Positions 1 through 6,878 of a stretch of 28,727 nt of DNA are shown in pieces. How positions within the stretch are numbered: position 1 is the first letter of the stretch; every line of letters starts with the position of its first letter. Position numbers and translations under genes: made by a program. Origin of the DNA: Prevotella sp. (GTDB lineage: Bacteria > Bacteroidota > Bacteroidia > Bacteroidales > Bacteroidaceae); assembly GCA_017428805.1 (NCBI GenBank), contig JAFRQC010000064.1:1-28727 (forward strand). The letters are read 5' to 3'. The notes under the pieces are model-generated. The model saw only the letters and a list, made by a program, of their open reading frames with translations. It was not told the origin of the DNA and searched no databases.

Positions 1-339
1 GACTCTCCGGGAGCGGACTATTTCGTGAAGAAACGCATAGACCAGATTATGGCGAAGGATCCGGAGATCGATGCCATCATCCTGGGGTGTACGCATTATC
101 CGCTGCTGATGCCGAAGATATTGAAGTATCTGCCGGAGGGGGTAAAGATTGTTTCGCAGGGGGAGTACGTGGCCAGTAGTTTGAAGGCGTATTTGGAAAG
201 ACATATAGAAATAGAACGGAAGTGCGCCAAACAGAGTTCTGTAAATTATCTGACGACGGAGAATCCGGAGAAGTTTAAGGAATCGGCACAGATATTTCTG
301 AAAGAGGAGATTCAAGTAAAGAATATTACGTTAGGGTGA
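1..339 (+). CDS. murI: Glutamate racemase, C-terminal part (cut by window start)
   Basis: Glutamate racemase interconverts L- and D-glutamate and supplies D-Glu for peptidoglycan. The frame is open from base 1 and ends with TGA at 337-339, so only about the last 112 residues are present. The motif GCTHYPLL (from about position 85) carries the second catalytic cysteine and is diagnostic for the family. The GTG at 25 is not the real start, because in-frame coding (DSPGADYF) continues upstream of it. The gene converges on gyrB, and the two are separated by a bidirectional terminator. Family identity is clear; the N-terminal half and the first catalytic cysteine lie outside the window. Confidence 0.95.
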   Translation, partial: DSPGADYFVKKRIDQIMAKDPEIDAIILGCTHYPLLMPKILKYLPEGVKIVSQGEYVASSLKAYLERHIEIERKCAKQSSVNYLTTENPEKFKESAQIFLKEEIQVKNITLG

Positions 340-363
340 GGCAGAGAGGCGGAGCTTGAGGCG

Positions 364-402
364 GATCAGACCACCCCTGGCCCCTCCTACTCAGGAGGGG
401 AA
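364..402. repeat. Dispersed palindromic repeat, copy A
   Basis: A 39-bp sequence here is found again, reverse-complemented and without a mismatch, at 24629-24667 inside the ftsL-like gene. Its core is a hairpin: CCCCTCCT, loop ACTC, AGGAGGGG (381-400). The copy lies just downstream of murI in non-coding DNA. It resembles the GC-rich CCCCTCC-type repeats scattered through many Bacteroidota genomes (inference from general familiarity). Confidence 0.85.
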
Positions 403-413
403 GCTGCGCACAG

Positions 414-445
414 AAAAGGGCGACATGAGTGATGTCGCCCCTTTT
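414..445. terminator. Bidirectional Rho-independent terminator between murI and gyrB
   Basis: A perfect 9-bp stem, GGGCGACAT (418-426) with ATGTCGCCC (432-440), encloses a 5-nt loop. It is preceded by AAAA and followed by CTTTT, so it can end transcription of murI on the plus strand and gyrB on the minus strand. It sits between the two convergent stop codons. Confidence 0.9.
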
Positions 446-465
446 AGTGTGGTAGTGTGGGAAGA

Positions 466-2442
466 TTACGCGTCGATGTTGGCGTAGGTCGCGTTCTTCT
501 CGATGAACTCGCGGCGGGGCTCCACATCGTCACCCATCAGCATGGAGAAGATCTCGTCGGCCTCGGCGGCATTCTCGATGCTCACCTGCTTCAGCAGACG
601 GTTCTCGGGATTCATGGTCGTCTCCCACAGCTGCTCGGGGTTCATCTCACCCAGACCTTTGTAGCGCTGGGTGTGCAGGGCCTTGTCGTCGCCGTTGCCT
701 GCCACATACTTGTCGATGAAGGCCTGGCGCTGCTGCTCGGTGTAGCAGTATTCAGACACCTTCTTATAGGTACATTTGTAGAGCGGCGGTGTGGCGATAT
801 AGAGGTGTCCACCCTGGATCACCTGCGGCATGAAGCGGTAGAAGAGCGTCATGATCAGCGTGTCGATGTGCGAGCCATCGACGTCGGCATCGGTCATGAT
901 GATGATCTTGTTGTAACGCAGCTTGTCAATGTTTGCCTCACGGTCTCCTTCGCCCTCGACGCCAAAGCGGACACCGATGGACTGGATGATGTTCATCACC
1001 GACTCCGACTCGAACACACGGTGCCACTGTACCTTCTCCACATTCAGGATCTTACCACGAAGCGGCAGTATGGCCTGGAAGTGACGGTCACGGCCAGACT
1101 TGGCAGAACCACCGGCGGAGTCACCCTCGACGAGGAAGATCTCACACTGCTGGGGATCTTTGTTGGAGCAGTCGGCGAGCTTGCCGGGCAGTCCGCCACC
1201 GGTCATCGGATTCTTGCGCTGCACACTCTCACGGGCCTTGCGGGCGGCGATACGGGCAGTAGCGGCGAGCACCACCTTGTCGCAAATCATCTTGGCCTCC
1301 TTCGGATGCTCCTCCAGATAGTTGGCGAGGGCCTCACCCACGGCCTGCTGTACGGCACCGGCGACCTCAGAGTTGCCGAGCTTCGTCTTCGTCTGTCCCT
1401 CGAACTGCGGCTCGGCGACCTTGATGCTAATCACTGCTGTAAGGCCTTCGCGGAAGTCTTCGGGTGCAATCTCGATCTTCGCCTTTTCGATCTGCTTGGA
1501 GATCTGCGGGTCGCTGTCGGCATATTTCTTTAAGGTACGCGTGAGAGCCGCACGGAAGCCGGCCAGATGGGTACCACCCTCAATGGTGTTGATATTGTTT
1601 ACATAGGAATGGATGTTTTCCGAGTAGTCGGTGTTGTACATCACGGCCACCTCGATGGGGATGCCCTGCTTCTCGGTCTTCAGGTAGATGACATCATCGA
1701 CGAGGTGCGTACGGTGACGGTCCACATAGCGCACGAACTCCTTCAGTCCGTCCTTGGCGTGGAACACCTCGGGCTCACGCAGCTTGCCGTCCTCATCGGG
1801 ACGCAGGTCGGTGAGGGTGATGGTGATGCCGGCATTCAGATAGGCCAGCTCACGCATACGACGGGCGATGATGTCGTATTTATATTCCGTCGTGGTGAAG
1901 ATGGAGCCGTCGGGCCAGAACTGCTGGCGCGTACCAGTCTTGTCGGTATCACCCACAATCTTCACGTCGTAGAGAGGCTTACCCTTCTCGTATTCCTGCT
2001 GGTAGATGTGGCCGTTGCGGAACACCTGCGACAGCATGTGGGTACTCAGGGCATTCACACAGCTGACACCCACACCGTGGAGACCACCGGAGACCTTATA
2101 GGAACCCTTGTCGAACTTACCACCGGCATGCAGCACGGTCATCACGACCTCGAGGGCGCTCTTGTGCATCTTCTCGTGTTCATCGACAGGGATACCACGA
2201 CCATTATCAAGCACCGTGATCGAGTTGTCCTCGTTGATGGTGACCTCGATATGGGTACAGTAGCCGGCCATCGCCTCGTCGATAGAGTTATCGACGGTCT
2301 CATTGACCAGATGGTGCAATCCCTTTTCACTGATATCGCCGATATACATGGCGGGGCGCTTACGGACGGCCTCGAGGCCCTCAAGCACCTGAATGTTACT
2401 CGCGGAATAATTTTCTTCTTGAATCAGTTGTTCTTCTGTCAT
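466..2442 (-). CDS. gyrB: DNA gyrase subunit B
   Basis: GyrB is the ATPase subunit of DNA gyrase, which introduces negative supercoils as an A2B2 complex with GyrA. At 658 aa it has the short-form length, without the long insert of E. coli GyrB. Visible parts are the GHKL ATPase domain (RKRPAMYIGD near residue 30, DNGRGIPVDEHEK, GGLHGVGVS), the transducer domain, and the TOPRIM domain (EGDSAGGSAKSGRDR, then DADVDGSHI). The start is placed at the ATG 2440-2442 (MTEEQLIQEE). The frame is open to 2526, but that 28-residue extension translates a palindromic repeat and would cross the promoter. It runs convergent to murI, with its own promoter upstream at 2515-2523. ParE is the alternative, but the EGDSAGGSAK region and the C-terminus fit GyrB better. 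Confidence 0.95.
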   Translation of the reverse strand: MTEEQLIQEENYSASNIQVLEGLEAVRKRPAMYIGDISEKGLHHLVNETVDNSIDEAMAGYCTHIEVTINEDNSITVLDNGRGIPVDEHEKMHKSALEVVMTVLHAGGKFDKGSYKVSGGLHGVGVSCVNALSTHMLSQVFRNGHIYQQEYEKGKPLYDVKIVGDTDKTGTRQQFWPDGSIFTTTEYKYDIIARRMRELAYLNAGITITLTDLRPDEDGKLREPEVFHAKDGLKEFVRYVDRHRTHLVDDVIYLKTEKQGIPIEVAVMYNTDYSENIHSYVNNINTIEGGTHLAGFRAALTRTLKKYADSDPQISKQIEKAKIEIAPEDFREGLTAVISIKVAEPQFEGQTKTKLGNSEVAGAVQQAVGEALANYLEEHPKEAKMICDKVVLAATARIAARKARESVQRKNPMTGGGLPGKLADCSNKDPQQCEIFLVEGDSAGGSAKSGRDRHFQAILPLRGKILNVEKVQWHRVFESESVMNIIQSIGVRFGVEGEGDREANIDKLRYNKIIIMTDADVDGSHIDTLIMTLFYRFMPQVIQGGHLYIATPPLYKCTYKKVSEYCYTEQQRQAFIDKYVAGNGDDKALHTQRYKGLGEMNPEQLWETTMNPENRLLKQVSIENAAEADEIFSMLMGDDVEPRREFIEKNATYANIDA

Positions 2443-2458
2443 TTTATATTCTTTTTGA

Positions 2459-2500
2459 CCCCCTCTTAACTCCCCCTTCAAAGGGGGAGAAGTCAGGGGG
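2459..2500. repeat. Nested palindrome in the gyrB leader
   Basis: An inner perfect stem pairs CTCCCCCTT (2470-2478) with AAGGGGGAG (2481-2489) over a 2-nt loop. An outer stem pairs CCCCCT (2459-2464) with AGGGGG (2495-2500). It lies between the gyrB -7 box and the start codon, so it would be transcribed as a GC-rich hairpin in the 5' leader. It is of the same CCCCTCC style as the 39-bp repeat but is not the same sequence. Confidence 0.8.
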
Positions 2501-2514
2501 GATGGATTTTGCGT

Positions 2515-2523
2515 GCAAAGGTA
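2515..2523 (-). promoter_or_regulatory. Probable gyrB promoter, -7 box
   Basis: The minus strand reads TACCTTTGC, a full match to the Bacteroidota -7 consensus TAnnTTTG. It is followed by ACGC and lies about 73 nt upstream of the gyrB start codon. No clean -33 TTG element can be fixed. Confidence 0.7.
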
Positions 2524-2560
2524 CAAAAAATAATTCAGATAAACATAGTTTATCTGCTAA

Positions 2561-2601
2561 AAAAACACAAAAAAGAAACCGCAGCGTTTCCGCTGCGGTT
2601 T
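2561..2601 (-). terminator. Rho-independent terminator of rpsT
   Basis: An 11-bp perfect stem (2576-2586 with 2591-2601) is closed by a loop that reads GAAA on the minus strand, a GNRA tetraloop. The minus-strand RNA continues into a T-rich tract (complement of 2561-2575). It lies about 30 nt downstream of the rpsT stop codon. Confidence 0.93.
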
Positions 2602-2631
2602 ACTTTTTGTTTATTGTTGAGAAACTATAAA

Positions 2632-2883
2632 CTAAAGTTTGTTGATGTGCTGTGCGAGGCTCGACTTCAGGTTGGCTGCCTTGTTCTTGTGGATGATGTT
2701 CGTCTTGGCGAGCTTGTCAAGCATCTTCTGCACCTTCGGATACAGGGCTGTTGCTTCTTCCTTGTCGGTCATAGCACGCAGTTTGCGCACAGCGTTACGC
2801 ATTGTCTTTGCGTAATAGCGGTTGTGAAGCGCCTTCTTTTTGTCCTGGCGGATTCTCTTCACAGATGATTTGTGGTTTGCCAT
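2632..2883 (-). CDS. rpsT: 30S ribosomal protein S20
   Basis: S20 is a small, primary 16S rRNA-binding protein of the 30S subunit. The product is 83 aa, close to the usual 85-90, strongly basic and helical. It has the family start [17 protein letters not shown] and the conserved region [15 protein letters not shown], and ends in [13 protein letters not shown]. The gene lies downstream of tRNA-Glu on the same strand with a 140-bp spacer, in which I find no TAnnTTTG box. It may therefore be transcribed together with the tRNA from the promoter at 3114-3122 (inference). A strong terminator follows. Confidence 0.96.
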   Translation of the reverse strand: MANHKSSVKRIRQDKKKALHNRYYAKTMRNAVRKLRAMTDKEEATALYPKVQKMLDKLAKTNIIHKNKAANLKSSLAQHINKL

Positions 2884-3023
2884 TTTTTAATGTTTAATTA
2901 TAAATGTTACTAAAGCTTGTGGGTCTTACGTCACTACAACAGCCCTGGGCAGCCCTTACGGGCTTCCGCCACCTTATCCCGATGAGCCGGTAGCACTTGG
3001 CTGTGCAGATGACGGATTTAATG

Positions 3024-3095
3024 TAGTCCCTAGGAGAGTCGAACTCCTCTTTAGAGAATGAAAATCTCTCGTCCTAACCGATAGACGAAGGGACC
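3024..3095 (-). tRNA. tRNA-Glu (anticodon UUC)
   Basis: On the minus strand a full cloverleaf can be folded: acceptor GGTCCCT/AGGGACT (with a terminal G-U pair), D arm GTCT/GGAC, anticodon stem AGAGA/TCTCT with loop TTTTCAT giving anticodon TTC, a 4-nt variable loop, and T arm AGGAG-TTCGACT-CTCCT. The 3' CCA is not encoded (ACA follows the acceptor stem). A -7 promoter box lies about 19 bp upstream of the 5' end. Confidence 0.96.
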
Positions 3096-3113
3096 ATCGC
3101 CGTTTAAGCGGGT

Positions 3114-3122
3114 GCAAAGGTA
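3114..3122 (-). promoter_or_regulatory. Probable promoter of tRNA-Glu (and possibly rpsT), -7 box
   Basis: The minus strand reads TACCTTTGC followed by ACCC, the same extended box as upstream of gyrB. An AAAGTTC tandem array (3132-3168) lies directly upstream. Confidence 0.7.
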
Positions 3123-3131
3123 CTACTATTT

Positions 3132-3168
3132 TTTGAACTTTGAACTTTGAACTTTAAACTTTATGATT
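3132..3168 (-). repeat. AAAGTTC tandem array 1
   Basis: The plus strand shows TTTGAAC three times, then TTTAAAC, then TTTATGATT. On the minus strand this is AATCATAAA followed by four 7-mers of the AAAGTTC type. The same end motif and unit recur at 11758, 13278 and 14084. This copy lies upstream of the tRNA-Glu promoter, while the others lie between dcw genes. Confidence 0.9.
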
Positions 3169-3239
3169 ACTTTTAAGGATTATTAACCTTTCTGCTTAAA
3201 TAATTATGCATTATGTATGATGAATTGTGCATTATTTAC

Positions 3240-3248
3240 TATCTTTGC
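3240..3248 (+). promoter_or_regulatory. Probable recO promoter, -7 box
   Basis: TATCTTTGC matches TAnnTTTGC and ends only 6 nt before the chosen recO start codon at 3255. This predicts an almost leaderless transcript. Upstream, two TGCATTAT copies (3207 and 3228) form another short direct repeat. Confidence 0.6.
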
Positions 3249-3254
3249 AGTCGT

Positions 3255-3983
3255 ATGTTGACGAAGACTCAGGCTATAGTCCTTCATTCCATCAAGTACG
3301 GCGAGACGAGAATGATTGTGGATATGTTCACCAAGGCGCACGGAAGATTGTCGTTCATGGTGAATATCCCGAAGTCGTCGAAGGCTCGTGTGAAGAAACA
3401 GCTCTTCCAGCCGTTGACGATTCTGGAGGCGGAAGTCGATGTCCGTCCGAAGGCCCAGCTGCAGAAACTACACGACGTGCGCCTTGCATCGCCCTTCACC
3501 ACCATTCCCTTTCATCCCTACAAACTCGCCATCTCGCTCTTCGTGGCCGAGTTCCTTTTTTACGCCCTAAGATCCGAACAACGCAACGAACCTCTCTACG
3601 ACTATATCTCGAGCAGCATCCAGTGGCTCGACAGCCAGACGGACCGCTTTGCCAACTTCCATCTCGTATTCCTGATGCGCCTCAGCCGCTTCTTAGGTTT
3701 TTATCCTAACCTCGACGATTACCTGCCGGGCGACTATTTCGACCTCCGCGAGAGTGTCTTCTGCGCCATGCCCCCACTCCATCGCGACGTGCTCCTACCC
3801 GCCGAGGCCGAGAAACTCCAACTGATGATGCGTATGGACTATCCCACCATGCACCTCTTCCGCCTCTCTCATCTCGATAGGGACAGGCTGCTCGAGGTAG
3901 CCGTCATCTACTACCGTCTGCACCTCCCCAACTTCCCCGAGCTCAAATCATTAGCTGTCATGCAACAACTGTTTATATCTTGA
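3255..3983 (+). CDS. recO: DNA repair protein RecO
   Basis: RecO helps load RecA onto SSB-coated single-stranded DNA in the RecFOR recombination pathway. The product is 242 aa, the usual length. It starts MLTKTQAIVLHSIKYGET, the N-terminal OB-fold with the typical family pattern (conserved GE and later HGRLSFMV). A helical C-terminal domain follows (LSRFLGFYPNLDDY). No zinc-binding cysteine cluster is seen. The start at 3255 is preferred over the in-frame ATG at 3213 because the upstream one lies before the -7 box. The 3' end overlaps the TonB-receptor remnant on the other strand by 11 bp, and no terminator is visible between them. Confidence 0.92.
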   Translation: MLTKTQAIVLHSIKYGETRMIVDMFTKAHGRLSFMVNIPKSSKARVKKQLFQPLTILEAEVDVRPKAQLQKLHDVRLASPFTTIPFHPYKLAISLFVAEFLFYALRSEQRNEPLYDYISSSIQWLDSQTDRFANFHLVFLMRLSRFLGFYPNLDDYLPGDYFDLRESVFCAMPPLHRDVLLPAEAEKLQLMMRMDYPTMHLFRLSHLDRDRLLEVAVIYYRLHLPNFPELKSLAVMQQLFIS

Positions 3984-4503
3984 CCCCGAGTGTGGCGAGG
4001 AACCAACGGCCCTGCTGGGGGACGAGGCTGGTGTTCATGCCGCTACGGTGGTAACGGGTGCCTAAAAGATTGTGGATGTCCAGCCCGACAGTGACGGGGC
4101 CGAAGGTATATTCGCCGCCGATGTTCAGGATGCAGCGGGCGGGCATCTCTTCGTGACCGGTGATCTTCCCTACTGAAGTGACAATTTCTTCCCAGAGGGC
4201 GGCAGCCTCTTTCTCCATACTCGGCATGATCTTGTAGAGGGCGTAGAGGGTCTCGCTCTTGGCCCTCTGCTCAAAGTCGATATTATAGGATGTCTGACAG
4301 CCCTCGAAGAGTACATGGGTATGGAGCCGCAGCCGGGGCACTACCTGCCAATTGAGCATGAGGTTCGACATGATGGCGGGGGTGTTGTTATTGTCATCAA
4401 TGTCATAGGAATAGTAAAAAAATCCGTGACTGGGCTGGTGCAGAGGCTGAAAAGGTGAGACGAGGATCGCATTTGATAAACGAAGTGAAAGAGAATAAAT
4501 CTT
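3973..4503 (-). pseudogene. 3' remnant of a TonB-dependent outer-membrane receptor gene
   Basis: The minus frame is open from 4503 to the stop at 3973, about 176 residues; the first ATG is at 4371 and would give 132 aa. The segment has alternating beta-strand character (LMLNWQVVPRLRLHTHVLF, CILNIGGEYTFGPVTVGLDI, LLGTRYHRSGMN) and ends RWFLATLGVKI, with the terminal aromatic/hydrophobic strand typical of TonB-dependent receptor barrels. Complete receptors have 700-1000 residues with a signal peptide and plug, and here all of that is absent: upstream the frame meets TGA at 4504-4506. I read it as the last few barrel strands of a deleted gene. The exact 5' breakpoint is uncertain because a plus-strand ORF overlaps from 4455. 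Confidence 0.7.
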
Positions 4504-4742
4504 TCAGGCACTGGCCTTCTGAGGATCAGCAAGCCCTCGTGGCTTACTACTGTGCCATTAACACAGATTTTGCCAGACGGATTAACAAAACGTCAAGGAA
4601 ACTCACCACCAAGCAAACCTTGTATCTCATATTACGTGACATGAAAAAGAGTCATACCGATATAAGTGATATCATGGGCATAGATAAGAATTCTGTAAGA
4701 TCCTACAAATACCAGATTAAACAAAAAGAGAAGAGAAAATGA
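4455..4742 (+). pseudogene. C-terminal HTH domain of a transcription regulator, probably a gene fragment
   Basis: The ORF gives 95 aa. The C-terminal 50 residues look like a GerE/LuxR-type helix-turn-helix: LTTKQTLYLILRDMKKSH, then TDISDIMGIDKNSVRSYKY and a basic tail. Such domains usually end much longer Bacteroidota regulators, so an isolated copy suggests the rest was lost. The first 15-20 residues overlap the TonB remnant on the other strand and may be fortuitous. A second related C-terminal fragment follows at 4753-4869. It lies upstream of the exported-protein genes, and control of them is possible but not shown. Whether it is expressed is unknown. Confidence 0.55.
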
Positions 4743-4752
4743 GACTGAATGA

Positions 4753-4869
4753 TATCTTCAGATTCATAGGATCCATCTGTTATTAAGTACACACGGTATG
4801 GGTGTAGCAAAAGACTCTCTCAGGTCGTATAAGTTCAAGATCAAGCAGAAAGCAAACAAAAGGCAATAA
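4753..4869 (+). pseudogene. Second fragment of the same HTH regulator C-terminus
   Basis: The open frame from 4753 ends MGVAKDSLRSYKFKIKQKAN (ATG at 4798) plus KRQ and TAA at 4867-4869. It aligns directly with the end of the preceding ORF (MGIDKNSVRSYKYQIKQKEKRK): both have MG, the SxRSYK core and IKQK. The residues before the ATG do not continue the similarity. This is a diverged, truncated duplicate of the recognition-helix end, too short to be a working regulator. From here to 4972 I see no further gene and no convincing TAnnTTTG box. Confidence 0.55.
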
Positions 4870-4972
4870 TCCTTAAAAAATGATAAATACTTCGGATTTT
4901 TTGCAAGGTTTTGCTTCTTCGTTAGTTGTATATATAGACAAGGTGTAATTTCACATTTAAAGTAAAACGTAT

Positions 4973-6868
4973 ATGAATAAGAAAAACGTATTATGGTTTT
5001 GTGTTGTGCTGACATTGTCAGCTTGTGTTGCAGCCGCCCAGGCAGCGGCACCCAAACGCCCCATGCTGGAGCAAGGTAAAACGTGGACCTACGTTTATCA
5101 CCATTTCGAGGATGGAGTAACACTTGATCCCGATGGTGTTTACGGAGATCTTGATATGTTCTTTTCGTGGTATACCCTCAAGGGCGACACCATCATCGAC
5201 GGACTCCAATATATGAAAATGTACAGAAATGATGAAATTCGCGGTAAGGAATCATATTATGCCGCCTATCGGGAGGACGAGGAAGGACGGGTATATATGG
5301 AAAGAGATCAAAAAGTCATAAAGCTTATAGACTTCTGCACACCTGTTGAAACCGTTGAATATCCATCACCCACAATTTATCCAGGCACTGCCATCCAAGA
5401 AACGATAAAGGCAAACGGTAAGCTTTTCACTCGCTATCGCTATACAGATTATGATGCCGTTGGCGTAGAGGGAGTAGGCTATAAGAGACATGGATTGATA
5501 TCCAACGCTTTCGTACCAATCCTACCATGTATTTGCGATTACGAGGAGCTATACGAGGTCAGTTGCAAGGACTTCAACTTCTCGGCATCTGACTTTGATG
5601 CACCCAAGGAAATTGAGTTGGCTGAGGGTGAGCAGGAACTGATCAACAGCAACAACGACTTCGCCTTTAACCTCTTCCGCAAGGCGCGGGGCGACAAGAG
5701 CAAGATACTTTCACCCCTGAGTATCACCTTTGCCTTGGGTATGCTCAACAATGGAGCCGACGGACAAACCTTGAAAGAAATCAATCAGACGCTCGGCTTC
5801 GGCGAGGCTGGGGCTGATGCCATCAATGCCTTCTGCCAGAAGATGCTGAAGGAATCTAACACGCTCGACGAGAAGACCAAGGCCCTGATTGCCAATACCA
5901 TTTTCATGAACGAAGGCTGCGGCTACCGTCTGCAGGAGGGTTTCATGGATAAGGTGAACACCTATTACGACGCCCAGCCCCAGAACCGCGACTTTGGTGA
6001 CGGCGAGACGATGGATGTCATCAACCAATGGGCCAGCGACCACACGATGGGTATGATACCTACAGTGCTTGACTCTCTGACGTTCGACCCCACAGTTGTC
6101 AGTTATCTCCTGAATGCCCTATATTTCAAAGGCATCTGGAGCAGTCCCTTCAGAAAGGAGAACACGCAAGATGAGCCGTTTGGCGGAGGCGAAGATGTAC
6201 CGATGATGCACCAGGAGAAATCGATCAGATATGCAGAGAACGACCTCTATCAGGCCGTCCGTCTGCCTTATGGCAACGGTGCCTATAGGATGGACGTCTT
6301 CCTGCCCCGTGAGGACAAGACTGTCGGCGAAGTGCTTGAAACCTTTAACGGCAGCAACTGGCAGCCGAAATATGAGTATAAAAGTGTGGATCTGAAACTA
6401 CCTCGCTTTGAGACAAGCACCTATCAGCCTCTGGTAAAGGAAATGTCAGAATTAGGTATGCCTAAGGCTTTCTCAGTATTTGCCGAGTTCCCCTATTTCT
6501 GTAATTCTTCAGGTTGTATCGGCAATATGTTCCAGGTGGCTAAGATCAAGCTTGATGAGGAAGGAACAGAGGCAGCTGCCGTCACCGTGATAGCATGGGA
6601 GGCGACTGGTATGCCGCCTCAGCCTGTGCCATTCCATGCTAACCGTCCGTTCCTCTATGTCATCAGCGAACAGTCCACAGGTGCCATCTTCTTCATCGGC
6701 CAATATACAGGAGGCGTGACGGCTGACATCAGAACCGGTATCGTCGGCACGAAGGCAGAGCCCAAGTCGGCTGCCAACAGCCAGATTTATAACCTTGCTG
6801 GTCAGAAGGTCAATGCATCTTACAAGGGCATCGTCATCCAAAACGGCAAGAAGTATATTATTAAATAA
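4973..6868 (+). CDS. Exported serpin with extra N-terminal domain and C-terminal tail
   Basis: Serpins trap serine or cysteine proteases by suicide cleavage of a reactive loop. Layout (631 aa): signal peptide with lipobox LSAC (Cys18); an N-terminal domain at about 30-200 like that of the gene at 9022; the serpin domain at about 222-580 (ILSPLSITFALGMLNNGADG, NALYFKGIW, FHANRPFLYVI, FFIGQYTGG); and a tail at 604-631 ending NGKKYIIK. The hinge EEGTEAAAVT (529-538) has Gly at P15, Thr at P14 and small residues at P12-P10, as inhibitory serpins require. An ungapped comparison with alpha-1-antitrypsin, in which the PP pair coincides, puts P1-P1' at Thr545-Gly546; this is tentative. It lies 10 bp upstream of the next gene, so an operon is likely. 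Tannerella miropin is a known lipoprotein serpin of this phylum. The target protease is unknown. Confidence 0.9.
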   Translation: MNKKNVLWFCVVLTLSACVAAAQAAAPKRPMLEQGKTWTYVYHHFEDGVTLDPDGVYGDLDMFFSWYTLKGDTIIDGLQYMKMYRNDEIRGKESYYAAYREDEEGRVYMERDQKVIKLIDFCTPVETVEYPSPTIYPGTAIQETIKANGKLFTRYRYTDYDAVGVEGVGYKRHGLISNAFVPILPCICDYEELYEVSCKDFNFSASDFDAPKEIELAEGEQELINSNNDFAFNLFRKARGDKSKILSPLSITFALGMLNNGADGQTLKEINQTLGFGEAGADAINAFCQKMLKESNTLDEKTKALIANTIFMNEGCGYRLQEGFMDKVNTYYDAQPQNRDFGDGETMDVINQWASDHTMGMIPTVLDSLTFDPTVVSYLLNALYFKGIWSSPFRKENTQDEPFGGGEDVPMMHQEKSIRYAENDLYQAVRLPYGNGAYRMDVFLPREDKTVGEVLETFNGSNWQPKYEYKSVDLKLPRFETSTYQPLVKEMSELGMPKAFSVFAEFPYFCNSSGCIGNMFQVAKIKLDEEGTEAAAVTVIAWEATGMPPQPVPFHANRPFLYVISEQSTGAIFFIGQYTGGVTADIRTGIVGTKAEPKSAANSQIYNLAGQKVNASYKGIVIQNGKKYIIK

Positions 6869-6878
6869 GGTGAAGGTT

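Noticed and set aside
457..2469. Long plus-strand ORFs (358 and 300 aa) opposite gyrB
   Set aside because: They are antisense shadows of a well-supported gyrB; their products are low-complexity His/Leu/Val/Gly-rich and show no domain.
2443..2526. 28-residue N-terminal extension of GyrB
   Set aside because: It translates a palindromic repeat (PSPLTSPPLKGELRGGQ) and overlaps the promoter; MTEEQLIQEE at 2442 is the sensible start.
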